The position numbers and the translations under genes are program-made. This document shows positions 12,254 to 25,266 of a stretch of DNA of 64,000 bases, piece by piece. The stretch covers positions 44,853,489 through 44,917,488 of the forward strand of contig NC_061119.1 in assembly GCF_002878395.1 (NCBI RefSeq). The letters are read 5' to 3'. The stretch comes from Capsicum annuum. Its lineage: Eukaryota > Streptophyta > Magnoliopsida > Solanales > Solanaceae. Under the pieces are notes generated by a model that was not told the DNA's origin, made no database searches, and worked only from the letters and a program-made list of their open reading frames with translations. The stretch's first letter is position 1, and each line of letters starts with the position of its first letter.

Positions 12254-14769
12254 TGTAATGCCCCGAGAGTACACCCTGAATGCCACATAGTGCCTATAAT
12301 CTCGAAGGACCACAAGCTAACCCATGCTGGTACCTGCTGTGAGCACTGAATAATAGTAATACTATAATAACAATATAACTAAGATAAATGTGGAAAACTG
12401 CCGTAAGGTTCAGATCTGAAAGTAAACTGAATACAGTATAACACAACCAAAATTGAAATATTTGTCTGAAAATACTCTAGTCTGAAAAGCCTCTAAACTA
12501 TCTGAACTATAGAGTTGATGGGATAGGTTTCCCAACTAACTCCAACTACTAAAAATGAACTAAAATGCTGAAAAACAATCATGTCTTCAAACTATGACGA
12601 CTCACCACTACTATGTCTGTTGAAAATCTAAATTTGCTAAGGGTGATCGGGAGCCCATGCATTTGAAACTATGATATAAGACATCATAGCACAAAAGAAA
12701 GGCATGCGTAAGTACTTTGAATATATTGGTATACTTAGTGAGGTAGGCTGAAATGCATGTGTTCATATGCATGGACAATACTAACTGAATAACATGAATA
12801 TGACTGAATAAGAGTACATGAATGAATACAAAAACTATAACTGAGATCTTGATAACACTGAATACTGAGACTAAATACTGATTAACTGATATTCAAGTTT
12901 ACTGATACTGTATTATTGATAACTGAATGACAGTATCTGACAGTCCTAAATCTATGGAACTGTGCTAAGTTCAGTACTGAGCTGAGTGATTGTATCTGAC
13001 AGTGTTGAATCTGTAGAACTGAACTGAGTTCTATACTGAGACTAAATCTAACACTGAGACTAAAACTATGGAAGGTAATCATCTAACCGACATGCCCCAA
13101 TTAAGATGATTGAGTTAGGGTCCAATTTGTAACCCCAATTAGAAGGGTGTTAGTATCGTTCCACGGGTAAAGACAACTGTTGTGGAGTCATTCCTAACTA
13201 ACGAGTGACCCCTGAGATCAGTCCTAATCTAGCGGGTGATCCCTGAGTATGTCATCCTATCTAATGGGTGACATCTCATAACCTATGCTGGCTACATAGT
13301 TTTGGAACTTAGGGATTGCTTCTAGGGATCTCAGTCCTATCTAATAGGTGAGCGCCCATCCCTAGGTTCGCTTTATGCTAAATCATACTCCTAACTGAAA
13401 GACACTGAATTGATTTCTAAACTGTTCTAGGCCTGACTGAAATGTTACTGATCATGTTATCTGACTAAACTAGACTGAGTTCACTGAGTACTGAACTGAT
13501 TGCTGATTGAATTCTATGAACTGCCCGAGTCTACTATGTTTTGAACTAAATACTACTGAGTTCTGAACTAAATATTGAACTGAGACAGATTACTGAGTAC
13601 TACTGAAACTATTTTGTAACTGCTATAGCTTTAGTAAACAGCTAGGTTTTTCAGGTAATAAATACCCCCAAGACTCGATATCATGAAAAGTAGAACACTG
13701 CATGAATTTAGTAGCATAATAGTACTTGCTCACTAAAATGCATTCATTTAGATATTTTGTCAAACACTTGATATACATGAGCTTGTATACATGCTAACAT
13801 CATATAATTTCATTACTTAACTCACATGGACAATTCACCAAATTAGTTAAAGAGCATAATTTATACACACGACTGTAATACAACCTGCAAGCATCATAAT
13901 CATAATCCCAACTTATGATTTCAAAGGAGTTTTTAACATAAAACTATACAACAACCCACACATGACATTTATTTGTCATGCATTTGTAATTAATCATGGA
14001 TTCTAAACTCATCTAACATCATAGTTATAATCACAACCAAATTCAATCATGAAATTCATCAAAACTATTTAATTGTAGTTTAAAAGATTTCTTGAACTCC
14101 AAGGGTGGAAGGAAACCCTTGGATGAACACTTAACATACCTTAATGCTTGAATTCTTAAGGATTGATAAAGTGTTCTTGAGGATTGATGTTGAAATTGAT
14201 GTCCAAGGATTTTGTTCGTGAGAGTAACTTGAGAGAAAGAATTAATTTTGTCCTAGGAATGACTTAATTTCATGCTTTTGGGGTGGAATAGGGGTGGGAA
14301 AATGACCCAAATACCATTTTGATGCAGTTTTTAACGACTGAAAATGTGCTCAGTGATGCATAGATCGATGCGTCGTATCATTGGCATCGATGGAATAACC
14401 AATGTATCACGTTGAGTCTGTATTAGTTCACTAGAATTTGCACTGGGAGTTGGAGAAAAATATTCATCAATGCGATGGGCATGCGGCGCGTCGAGATCGC
14501 ATCGATCCACTGGTTTGAGCTTTTAAATGTATTTCAAATGAAGTCTGATAAATCCGAAACTTATTCGGGAATACCCACTGACATTCCTGATCATAATTCA
14601 ACCTAAAAGTCATTACTTTAAGGTCATGAGCGTCGTGAAATAGAGTCGCCAACCTATGAAGGCTAAAATAACGCTAAGTCTGAATACTTAGCTAAAATTT
14701 TCCAAGTTTGGGACCCCTTAACAAGCTTTAACAGACTGAGTTAAGCTTAGAATTTTGTGAGGTCTTACA
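12254..14769 (-). repeat. LTR2 of the chromovirus array (shared middle LTR)
   Basis: This 2.5-kb LTR runs from TGTAATGCCCCGAGAG to GAGGTCTTACA. It serves as the 5' LTR of element A (gag and primer site to its left on the minus strand) and as the 3' LTR of element B (purine tract at its right edge). It is clearly closer to LTR3 than to LTR1: long blocks such as CATGAATTTAGTAGCATAAT (near 13700 and 19720) and ACTTGATATACATGAGCTTG (near 13768 and 19788) are almost unchanged. The CpG-rich U3 module at about 14335-14520 has a GATGCGTCG / GCATCGAT theme shared with LTR3 but not with LTR1. Confidence 0.82.
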
Positions 14770-14786
14770 ATATCTCTCTCTGTAAC
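14770..14786 (-). other. Polypurine tract of element B
   Basis: AGAGAGAGATAT on the minus strand, directly before LTR2, occupies the same place as the element A tract. Confidence 0.55.
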
Positions 14787-16497
14787 ATTCATCCTCGAAT
14801 GAGCCTAACTAAGCTAAGAAATACTGACAGACTGAGCTTACACACTGGACATGTATATTTGATGCATGGAACACTTGACTGAAGCCACTGATAAACTGAG
14901 TTTTTAAACTGAACATGCATATCTGATGCATGAGTACATGACTAAATTGATTCATAAGTACATGATTGAATATGCAATGGTAATGGATAACAAGTTTATA
15001 AGTTAACATGGACTAAGAAAATCTAAGAAAGACTGTTACCTTAAGCTGAGAATACTGATGAACCTAAGATCATTTACTAAACATGCTTGAAAGGTAACAT
15101 GAGAACATAACTGAGACTGAAACGTGATACATGAACTAAATATCATGAACTGAACTAAGGCCCTGAATACATGTCTTACGACTGAGATTGGAACTTGAGG
15201 GTCCACCTATGAGTACCTACTACTCCAAACTGGATTCATTACATGAAGAGAAAATGAAAGGTTTAGGTCATGAAACCTCGAGAGAGGGGGGTTATAGTGT
15301 ATCTCCCTCTTGGAACATTATGTCCCCTGAAGAATGCTGACTTGGATGAGATACTGAGGAAAAATTGAGATGATGCACAGGGCACCTACGAACATAATCG
15401 TGACTACATATGGGGGATCTGAAACTGAGGCATGACACCCGGACTGAGCTGAACTCGCAAGCACATGGTTGCTTGATCTTAAAATAGTTACATTAATAAG
15501 ACTTTGGATAATTTGACTAGATAGAAGGATGGAAAACCCAACCATACGATCATTGTCCGCCTAACTGCTAAACTAAATTTCTAGTTTTGTGGACTAACTT
15601 ATGCTGAAAACTTATATTCGGCTGGAGCCTTTCTTTGACACTTTTTCTATAGATTTTTAGTGGCCTTAGGGAGAAAAAAGTCTTGGCATGGCTAAATAAA
15701 ATAGATGATTATGAAAATCACATCCTGTCTAAAATTCTGTAACGTGAGTCGGGGCCTGTGAAACATCATCTAAGATGAAGTGACTAAGCCTTATGCACTG
15801 TAACTATAAATTTTCAAGTTTAGACATATCCTTTGAATACTTTCTCAACTATACTCTCCACCTTAGAACGGCACATCACTTGAGACTACTGAAAATATTT
15901 ACATGGGTGTTGCGCACGAGTGTATAAACATACTAACTTATTTGATTAACTAAATGTCTGATAGCTGAATAATGGACATATAAGACTGAACTGTACTTAG
16001 TCCGAATAAATGGACTGAAACTATAGACTATTATACATATGAGGTAAGGACTGACTGTGTAACAGGAGATAACTGAGCTTAAATTCATGAAAACTGTATT
16101 ATTTGAGAATGCGACCTAACGTATAACATGATTTTAAAATATTCTGTAAAGTGAGGTACTAAAATACTGATAATGAAATAACTGATAATTGTATGCTATG
16201 GTCAAGCAAACCTAAAATTGAGCTGAGCTACTGATATTATTGCTGGACTGAGATTATGACTGAGACTGTAATTAAGATAGTAACTGAGATTTTAATGAAG
16301 CTAAATAATGAGTTATGATAATTGAGTAACTGATGTCTGAGACTACTAATAACTAAATTACTGATAACTGAGTGACTAATATCTGAGAATGTAACTGAGC
16401 TTATACTAGAACTGAATACTGAGTAAACTGAAACTCTTTCTACTAGGAACTGTAAGCATGTATGATTTTTGCTACTGTGTATGAATACGATCTATGA
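14787..16497 (-). other. Element B 3' region with pol deleted, mostly unrecognised
   Basis: In element A this position would hold integrase, RNase H and reverse transcriptase, but I find none of these here. A second purine-tract junction lies at about 15288-15312 (TATAGTGTATCTCCCTCTTG), followed by sequence like that after the first tract. This suggests a remnant LTR end or template switching. The stretch 15900-16490 is low-complexity CTGA-rich DNA similar in texture to LTR interiors. No coding region is supported. Confidence 0.5.
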
Positions 16498-18069
16498 TCA
16501 TAGTGATGACGTGCAAGGCATAAGTAGATATCGTGATAACTGAAGCACGAATCTTTGCACTAAGGTAATGGTGAGTTGGGAATCATTCCCTCCCACTGCT
16601 TGTCTACACATACTGACATTACTACTAGAATTTAAAAGCCTGACTTTTTGAGATATCATAACCAGGCAGTTCCCGTATACCCGTCGGGCTATGATAGACT
16701 GGCCCACTGAGGTGGAGACTGAGAAAGGTTTTGTTAAGATTTCTAGTCTAACTTTGAAATTGACCGCTATGTAAGCAGTTACAAAAGACAGAGAAGATCC
16801 TGAATCCAATAAGACAAAATATATAAATGGGAGATCTGTAACATACTAGTGACTGTATCAGGAGAACCTTCCTAATCTTATATGGGCTGAAGTGCATAAA
16901 TCCTATTTGGATGTTTCCCACTGGCGGTATTGGAAGTGGTACCCTGCTGATTTGGGAAACCTGACTGAACTAAAGGACGGTTGGACTGACCCTTCTGATG
17001 TAAATCTTTTCCCCTCTGAGCCATTAATCTACACTCTCACATCCTGTGGCCTGTCTTGCCACATCCAAAACATACATCACTGCCAGCTCTACATACACCT
17101 AGGTGATGTTTACCATATTCTTCGCAAAGCGGAAGGGTACGACCACTGCTCACACTACCTTTGGTTTTGGAGACTGGACCCCATCATGACTGTCGTTCCT
17201 AAACTTTGGTACTGGCACACTAGCTGAGGATGGAACTAGAACTGAAGATTTTGGATGAAACCAGGAATGTTACTGCCTTCTAACTTAGGCTGATTGAAAT
17301 TAAAACTACTTGTTCTAGCTTTTGTATTCTCTCTCTCTCCTTCTTCTTAAGATTATTCTCCTCAATCTACTGAGCATGGACCATAAGCCTGGATATGTCC
17401 ATCTCCTTAATTACAATCACTGTTCTGCACTCTTTAACCACACTATCTGACACCCAGACATGAACTTGCTCATTCTGGACCTATTATCTGCTACCACATG
17501 GGGATCATACCTGGATAACTAAATAAACATAAGGGAATACTCTTTCACACTTATATTGCCTTGCCTGAGATTGATGAACTCTAACACCTTGGATTCTCTC
17601 AGCTCTAAGGGAAAGAATCTATCTAGAAAAGCGATAGCAAACTCTTCCCACTCTATGGACTCTACATCTATACCCCTATCTACTTTCCACTTCTTAAACC
17701 ACGTATGGGCTACATCTTGTAGCTAATAGGCAACTAACTCAGCGCTCTCACTGGAAGTCACTTCCATAATATCTGTGACTTTCTGAACCTGGTCAACGAT
17801 CTCTTATTGATCCTCTTCTGACTTAGATCCCCTAAAAAAAGGAGGGTTCATTTGGGTAAAGTCCTGAATTCTGGCTACAGCAATATTGGCCACTGATTGG
17901 CCTGAACAGCAGCTGGTCATTCGTTTTGAGTTGCTACTGAATTAGCTAGAGTAGTAAATATAGCTCTAAATTTTGCATGAGAGACATGCTCATCCAGGGG
18001 ATCTTCCAGAATGGGCTGAGGTGCTGACTGGTTTTTTGTTCTTCTCTCGTTGTTCTTTTTGGGAGGCAT
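16498..18069 (-). pseudogene. Element B gag-protease (broken)
   Basis: The start ATG at 18069 begins MPPKKNNERRTKN, a typical gypsy gag N-terminus, followed by PILEDPLDEHVSHAKFRA. A CCHC knuckle, CFGCGKTGHRM*EC, lies near 17040-17080 with one stop inside. The protease begins at about 16809 with MDSGSSLSFVTAYIAVNF, which keeps the catalytic DSG, and continues VGQSIIARRVYGNCLV. Thereafter pol is missing. Many frame breaks separate the capsid pieces. With pol absent, any activity would have depended on another element. Confidence 0.78.
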
Positions 18070-18276
18070 ATTTTGTAAATGAAAGGAAAAAGTGGATTAG
18101 ACTGAGAGTTTAACTTGAGTTCATGCTCACTCGTACGTCATGAACATAGAAAAAAGGGAAAATTTTCCTAAAATATGTCGTAGCCTCCTATACATAAGTA
18201 TGGCACGCTACACACCCATGTATAAGACTCTACTAGATGTGGCTTTCAGACTTCTTAGGAATCTATTGAACCTTAG

Positions 18277-18288
18277 GCTCTGATACCG
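18277..18288 (-). other. Primer-binding site of element B (initiator tRNA-Met)
   Basis: On the minus strand CGGTATCAGAGC follows LTR3 after four bases and matches the initiator-Met primer site TGGTATCAGAGC at 11 of 12 positions. Confidence 0.72.
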
Positions 18289-18292
18289 AGTT

Positions 18293-20782
18293 TGTAACAC
18301 CTCGAGTCTATACCCCAGACGCTACATGATGCTTATAGTCCCGAAGGACCACAAGCTAACCCATGACTAGTACCTGCTGTAAGCACTGAATAATAGTAAT
18401 ACTATAATAACAATATAACTGAGATAAATGAGAAAGACTACCATAAGGTTCAGATCTAAAAATAAATTGAATATGGTATAACAATACCAAAACTGAAATA
18501 TCTATCTGAAAATATTCTAGTCTAAAAGACTCTAGACTGTTTGAACTGTGGAGTTGATGGGACAAGTCCCCCCAACTAACTTTGACTACTAAAAATAAAC
18601 TAAAATGCTGAAAAATAATCATGTACCACTCCTCTGTCTGCTGAAAATCTAAATTTACTAAGGGTGCTCGGGAGCCCGTGCATCTAAACCTATGCTATAA
18701 GACATCATAGCACAAAATAAAGGCATGTTTTAGTACTTTGAATGTAATGGTATACTCAGTTAGATAGGCTAAAATGTATAGGTTCATATGCATGAACAAT
18801 ACTATCTGAATAACATGAGTATGACTGAATAAAAGTACATACATGAATACAAAATCTATAACTTAGATCATTATAACACTAAATACTTAGTCTGAATACT
18901 GATTAACTGATATTCGATTTTACTGATACAATATTACTGATAACTGAATGACTATATCTAACAGTCCTGAAGCTGTGGAACCATACTGAGTTCCGTACTG
19001 AGCTGAGTGACTGCATCTGACAGTCCTGAATCTGTAGAACTGAATTAAGTTCTATACTGAGACTGAATCTAACATAGAGATTGAAACTGTAGGAGGTAAT
19101 CATCTAACCAACATACCCCAATTAAGATGACTGAGTTGGGGTCCAATCTGTAACCCCAATTAGAAAGGTGTCAGTACCTTGCCATGGGTAAAAACAACTG
19201 CTGTGGAGTCAGTCCTAACTAATGAATGACCTTTGAGATCAGTCCTAATCTAGTGGGTGATCCCTGAGTATGATAGTCCTATCTAACAGGTGACATCTCA
19301 TAACCTACAGTGGCTACGTAGTTCTGGAACTTAGGGATTACTTCTAGGGATCTCAGTCCTATATAATAGGTAAGCCCCCATCCCTAGGTTCGCTCGATGC
19401 TGAATTTTACTCCTAACTGAAAGACACTAAATTAATTTCCAAACTGTTCTAGGCCTAACTGAACTATTACTAATCGTATTATCTGACTGAACTAGATTGA
19501 GTTCACTGAGTACTGAACTTATTACTGATTGAATTTTGTGAATTGACTGTGTTTACTGAGTTCTGAACTGAATACTACTGAGTTCTAAACTGAATACTGA
19601 ACTGAGACTAATTACTGAGTACTACTGAAACTATTCTGTAACTTCTATAGCCCTAGTAAAAAGCTAGGTTTTTCGAGTATTAAATACCCCCAGGACTCGA
19701 TAGCATAAAAAGTAGAACACTGCATGAATTTAGTAGCATAATAATACTTACTCACTAAAATGCATTCATTTAGACATTTTGTCAAACACTTGATATACAT
19801 GAGCTTGTATACATGACAACATGATATAATTTCATTACTTAACTCACATGAACAATTCACCAAATCACTTAAAACGCATAATTTATGCACATGACTTTAA
19901 TACAACCTACAAGCATCATAATCATAATCCCAACTTACGATTTCAAAGGGGTTTTTAACATGAAACCATACAACAACCCACACATGACATTTGTTTCTCA
20001 TGAATTTGTAATTAATCATGGTTCTAAACTCATCTAATATCATTTTTATGATCATAATCAAATTTAATCATGAAATTCATCAAAACTATTTAATTGTAGT
20101 TCAAAAGGTTTCTTGAACTCCAAGGGTGGAAGGAAACCCTTGAATGAACACTTAACATACCTTAATGCTTGAATTCTTGAAGATTGATAAAGTGTTCTTG
20201 AGAATTGATCTTGAAATTGATGTCCTAGGGTTTTGTTCTTGAGAGTAACATGAGAGAAAGAATGAATTTTTTTCCTAGGAGTGACTTAATTTCGTGCTTT
20301 TGGGGCTAAATAGGGGTGGGAAAATGACCCAAATACCACTCTAGATGCAGTTTTTAAAGATAGAAAACGTGCACAGTAACGTGCAAATTGACATGCCGTA
20401 TCATTGGCATCGAATCAATGGGCAATGCGCCGCATCGGTTCACTGGAATTTGCACTGGGAGCTAGAGGAAAATATTCATCGACGCGATGGGAGACGCGGC
20501 GCGTCGAGATCGTGTCGATCCACTGGTTTGAAATTTCAAATATATTTCAAATGAAGTTTGAAAAATTCAAAACTTGTTTGGGAACACCCACTGGCATTCC
20601 CGATCATGACTCTATCTAAAAATCATTACTTTAAGGTCATGAGGGTCGTGATATAGAGTTACCAACCTACGAAGGTTAAAATAATACTAAGTCTGAATAC
20701 TTAGCTAAAATTTTCTAAGTCTGGGACCCCTTAACAAGTTTTAATGGACTGAGTTAAGTTTAGAATTTTGTGGGGTCTCACA
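18293..20782 (-). repeat. LTR3 of the chromovirus array (5' LTR of element B)
   Basis: This 2.5-kb LTR runs from TGTAACACCTCGAG to GGGGTCTCACA and aligns throughout with LTR2. Its U3 CpG module at about 20345-20530 includes GACGCGATGGGAGACGCGGC and GTGTCGATCCACTGG. The sequence right after it (AAAACTATAGG) enters element X at a point equivalent to position 2648, not at the point where X was left at 4954. The array therefore has no target duplication and X interior is repeated. Confidence 0.82.
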
Positions 20783-21919
20783 AAAACTATAGGTGTCTAT
20801 ATTTCAATTTTTAGCAAAAATGAAGTCATATTTTGTGAGCTACCATTGTTAAGAGCTTGAACTTGAAGAAAGGTGAAGTGAGTTGAAAAATCTGAAAAAC
20901 TTAGTGAAGAATTTGGGAAAATTGATGTTGGAAATGAGTTTAGTATGTTTAAAACTGCCTCGATTCAAAATTTCAACTCATTCCAAGCTACGGAGAAAAA
21001 GTTAAAAAAATTAGTGTTCTGGGAGAGATTGTTATCTTCATGCTAAAAAAATTTGGAAAAATTAAGTGTTTGATCCAATAGGAGGGAATAAAAAGTTTGT
21101 AAAAGTGTTTATATTAAGCATCTCAAAAGTTTCCAAGGATATTCCAAGAGAAGAGTACAAAAAGAGGACTATTAGAGGGCAAATTCTTCTATTCAAAAGA
21201 GGGTGACGGGCGATCAGTGCCCAAGGTGCTTTGTAGCTGCGCCTAGGCTATTGAAGAACCTATAAATAGTAGACAAGGCTACTCACCTACATTAAATATG
21301 TTATGTACATGGGCCACACCTGCTAGAGCAGCTCCCCTATGTAGATCAAGCAACCAAACTCATTTTAAGCTTTCAAAGCACATTTCAAGCTCTCTGATTC
21401 CATTTTGCTCAAGGTTTGATTCCTTATTTTCATTTTCTTGATTAATAAACTCATCTTTTTATTCTTAAACTATTCAAAAACTAAGTAATTCATCTATTAA
21501 GTTGATTGATTAGTTCTTTAGTCCCATTTCTGTCAACGTCCAACTTCTTTCAAGCTTTTCTCTTTTCCAATTCGATGTGATTTCTTGATTTAAGTCCGTA
21601 AGTAATTTTTATTTTGATCTTTCAAAAAAGAATCCATTTCAACCTCAATACAAAATTGGAACCAAGCAAACTCATTGGAGTATAAATAATTTATCAATGC
21701 TTGTGACGCCAATTGATAGAAAAATAAAGGTGTGAACTTCGAGAGCTTGTGAGGTTAATTTCTTAACTTTAACTTGTTCTTTGTTTTTATTCTTTTGTTG
21801 TATAAATACCATAAATCCCAACCTTTTGAAACATAATTACCTTCTCTTTCTTTTTTTATTAAAATTTCTCTCTCCCTATTTTTATACATAAGTAGTCGCG
21901 CATATACATAACAATATTA

Positions 21920-21928
<9 letters not shown>

Positions 21929-21989
<61 letters not shown>
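21929..21989. repeat. (TA)n microsatellite
   Basis: About 30 TA units in a row follow a short (GT)n run. It lies inside the MULE-like insertion. Confidence 0.9.
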
Positions 21990-21992
<3 letters not shown>

Positions 21993-22559
21993 GACAGCGT
22001 TAAAAAGGTATAGAACGTATGTTCCTTAATTATGGGACGCAATTAATACAACATTTTTTAATATTAGATTACTGAATCCCTTTAATTTCACAACAACTAT
22101 CAAAATTCAAAATTTGAAACATAAATTCAATTAGTAAGATCAGGAAAGCACAAAAATGGGATAAAATTCAGCTATCCAAATTCAACTATCCAAATTAAAA
22201 TTTTGAGACATAAAATTCAGCTATCCAAATTCAAAAATTTGAAATACAAATTCAAAATCTAAAATGCATACATAATAAAATATGTATATGTTTTATATAC
22301 ATATCAGCTTAACAAAATTCGTCCCCTGTTATGTATATGACATTTTAAAAATGGGACAGACAACCTAACAACTTACATAGTTATGTATATCCTATCATAT
22401 ACATGACATAGGTATGTATATTATTTTATATACATAAAAATGTTATGTACATAGTCCCATATACGTAAACATTATTATGTATATATGCTAAAAATACCAA
22501 ACATGGTTAATATACATAATATGTTATGTATATATATATAATATATATACATAACTCAC

Positions 22560-22778
22560 AATCATATACACCATGTTTCTGTTATATACTCCATAAATCA
22601 TTTGTGCTAACGTGAAGAGTGTCAAAATAACAGAAGAAACAAATAAGATAATTACCCATGGGTTGTTGAAATACATGTGCCTTAAAGTAGCACGCCAAGC
22701 ATTCCACTTGTGGTCGTAGTACCGGTTAATTTGCTCGAATCGTTGGGAAAGGCAATTGTCGTTGACATCAAAAATAAT
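22560..22778 (-). pseudogene. DUF247 (UPF0481-like) protein C-terminal fragment
   Basis: From 22769 downward the minus strand stays open for about 70 codons: DVNDNCLSQRFEQINRYYDH, then KWNAWRATLRHMYFNNPWVI and ILFVSSVILTLFTLAQMIYG. This is the signature end of plant DUF247 proteins: a W-x2-W-x-A-x-L-x3-YF-x-NPW block followed by a C-terminal membrane helix and a Q-x2-Y. The normal stop shortly after that tyrosine is missing and the frame runs into AT-rich repeat. A stop lies just upstream, at about 22776, and the rest of the gene is absent. It is therefore a captured or left-over fragment, not a gene. Confidence 0.65.
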
Positions 22779-23082
22779 TTATAGGGTTTAAGGTATTTTT
22801 TTGTAGGTTTTTAATTTTTATGAATTAGAATTAGGGATTGAGAAGAACAGTAAATTCAAAATTTGAAAAATTGAGGTTCCTTGGTTGTAGGAACCTTTTA
22901 AGGAAATAAAAGCGTGAGAAAAGCAATGTAAGATTATGTATATGAATTATATAGAGTGAAATTATAAATATGGGATATTTGTAACTAGTTTGGAGATTTG
23001 GGATATTGTGTAATAAAAGAAAATAAAGTTATAGTTTTTTGTAATTTTTCTTTTTTGTTTAGTATTTCTTTTATTAGGTACC

Positions 23083-23665
23083 ATGGATGACAATAACTCA
23101 AATTCTATCTTAGTAGCCCTTGAAGCTCTCGACCGTAAGATAGATAACATGTGTGGGAGAATGGATAACATGATAGATTATCTAAACTATCATAAGTCTA
23201 ACCTTCAAGCACCCTTGAGTGGACATGCTCCAAACAAACTTCAAGGTAACCAAGCAAACCTTGTACTCTAGTAAATATGAAATATCATTGTAAGGCTAGT
23301 ATCCAACAAAGTGTGAATGATAGCTTATCTTTAGGATATCCTAATGTCTCTTTACTTCATGATGATAATATACAACTTGAGAGAGTGGAAACACTAGTTG
23401 ATCCTAAGGATGACAAAATTGACTCTTCTAGTAAGATAAATTTGTGTCCACCTAGTGTTGAAGCCAATGTGATAAATGATGGTACATTGTCATGTGAAAT
23501 TTTTGTTAATCAACTTGAGTACGAAACTAGCCCATAACTTGAGGATGTTTGTGATATGATTAATGAAACTCAAGTGAGTGATGATATTAAAAATATTGGT
23601 CAAGTAAATAGGAGTGACCATTGAGCATGACTTTTAGTGAAGCTTCTATTACTTGTTTGGCTCAT
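23083..23665 (+). pseudogene. Element X ORF of unknown function, second copy, 5' part
   Basis: The ATG at 23083 opens MDDNNSNSILVALEALDRKI, then DNMCGRMDNMIDYLNYH, an amphipathic heptad-like pattern. A stop or frameshift falls at 23271. The frame then resumes as MKYHCKASIQQSVNDSLSLG through NDGTLSCEIFVNQLEYETSP (to 23537). The match to the first copy continues to position 23665, where element F is inserted, and picks up again at 37785. The function is unknown to me and no catalytic motif is visible. Confidence 0.55.
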
Positions 23666-25266
23666 TGATGTCGCCCGAAACTAATCTCCAAAGAAGTATG
23701 TTGTGGTCGATGCCAAATATAATAACCCAACTAGGTTAGGGTCGAACCCACAGGGAAAACGTTGAACAGTCTCTTAACTTGATATAATTCACGAGTAGTG
23801 CAAAAAAGTAACTGAGGAATTTGAAGTTATCAGTATATATTAAGCAAATATTGAATGCTTGAGTTTGTAAATAATATAAGACAAACACTAGTGTTCCCCT
23901 AGCTTCTCAAGTCCATAAATTTATCGTGTTAAACACACCTATTTTTCTACTCCACATGTAAAGTCGACAATCTATGTATTATCAACCGTCTTGTGAACAT
24001 GTTGATAAATCTCACCCTTTACCTTGTGAGTCTCAGGGCATCGCCTTATTGATCCTTGCCTATGACTTCAGTTCAATTTTCACCTTTTGAGTCTCAAGTC
24101 AATTTGATGAGATGGTAGAATAATAAGATGGACGTGAATCTAAAATTACTATCTTAATCCCTTTTTTCTAATCTCAAACTCCCTTGTGAGGACGTTCTCG
24201 AATACAAAAAATCCTCAAGCTTATTTAGTAACTCTAAGGTTAATTAAGATGAATAAGATTAAGATGCATGCAACTACGTTAAAATAGATGAATCTCCCAC
24301 TTCCTCTATGTAGTTAATCCGCCAGGGTTCCCATAACCTTAGTAAAAAAAACTAATTGCTCATGTTCATGCAACAATCCATAGTATTCAATAAAGAACTA
24401 ATGTGATTAATTTCACAAGAAGAAGAAGAAGAAAATCCAAACTCTTCAGTCGAATAAAAACCTAAAAATCTCAAGAACCTGATCTCAATGATCAAAGTAT
24501 GTAAAAAGTAGTAAAAGTATTTTAAAAGTATGTAAGAGAATGTCAAAGAATGTAACCTGATTAAGGAATAACCCTAAGGTATTTATAGTATCTCAAAATA
24601 ACCCATAAATCCTAATTAAATCAGAATAGGAAAAGCAAGTCGGCACAAGGTACGACTCACGTCGTCCACTCGTAAGGTATTATTACGAGTCGTACTGTGC
24701 TAGTTGTATGCTTTCTAGTAGCTAATATCATGGGCTTCAATATTTATATTATCTTTATGACTCAGCCTTATGAGTTGTACCTGGACCATACAACTCGTGG
24801 TCTTCACTCGTTACCACCTAGGCATTAATCTTTTCAAGCTATGGACACTAGTTTGCTTACGGTTGGTTAATGCGAGTCGCACTCAAATCTTCTGACTCAT
24901 CTTATTTTGTGACCTCATCTATGAATTTAAATTTGGGTCTGTTCTCTTGACGACTCCTTCTCTAGACTCGTAGCCTTATTTTACGATTTGTATTCTCCAG
25001 TCGTATCTTCCCATCACTTAGATTTTCTACTTGTATTTTTTTATTATTGTCCTTACGAGTCAACCTACGAGTCATATGATGTGTTGAAGACTAGTAAGGA
25101 GACTCATATGATGCACACTCTTCATCTTTTTAAGAGTTTTTTTCTTCCAAGACTATTATTTACCTGTTCATATGCAACAATCACAAAACCACATCAAAAT
25201 AACTTAAGTACAAGAATAAAGTATTTATTTTAAGCATCAAAAGTGTCATGTTTCCATGGCACATCA
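23666..25266 (-). repeat. Element F 3' LTR (left)
   Basis: This LTR of 1601 bp aligns along its whole length with 36174-37779, starting TGATGTC and ending ACATCA. The part at about 24640-25110, which is U3 in the minus orientation, is dense in ACGACTC/ACGAGTCGTA motifs. The rest includes GGGTCGAACCCACAGGG near 23720, typical of Athila-like LTR ends. Confidence 0.88.

Larger units (their letters stand above)
21800..23046. mobile_element. MULE-like insertion carrying a DUF247 fragment
   Basis: This DNA is absent from the first X copy. Candidate flanking duplications of 9-10 bp are T-rich (TTCTTTTGTT on the left, TTCTTTTTTG on the right), which fits Mutator-like insertion but is weak in such low-complexity sequence. 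The left end has CATAAATCCCAACC, and the right end, reversed, has ATATCCCAAATC: poorly matched but similar inverted ends. The body is very AT-rich with many TATGTATA units and a long (TA)n run, plus a minus-strand gene fragment at 22560-22778. A Pack-MULE is the best guess. A different transposon class is possible. Confidence 0.4.
20783..23082 (+). other. Element X leader region, second copy (interrupted)
   Basis: This repeats the first-copy leader from 2648 on: CTATAGGTGTCTA, GAGCTACCATTGTTAAGAGC, CAGCTCCCC near 21330, and so on. It is broken by the MULE-like insertion at about 21800-23046. The last bases before the ATG (TTTAGTATTTCTTTTATT) match 3668-3684 and rejoin the element. Confidence 0.6.

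Noticed and set aside
16892..17227. 111-codon plus-strand frame opposite element B gag
   Set aside because: It is the shadow of the minus-strand gag and zinc-knuckle region.
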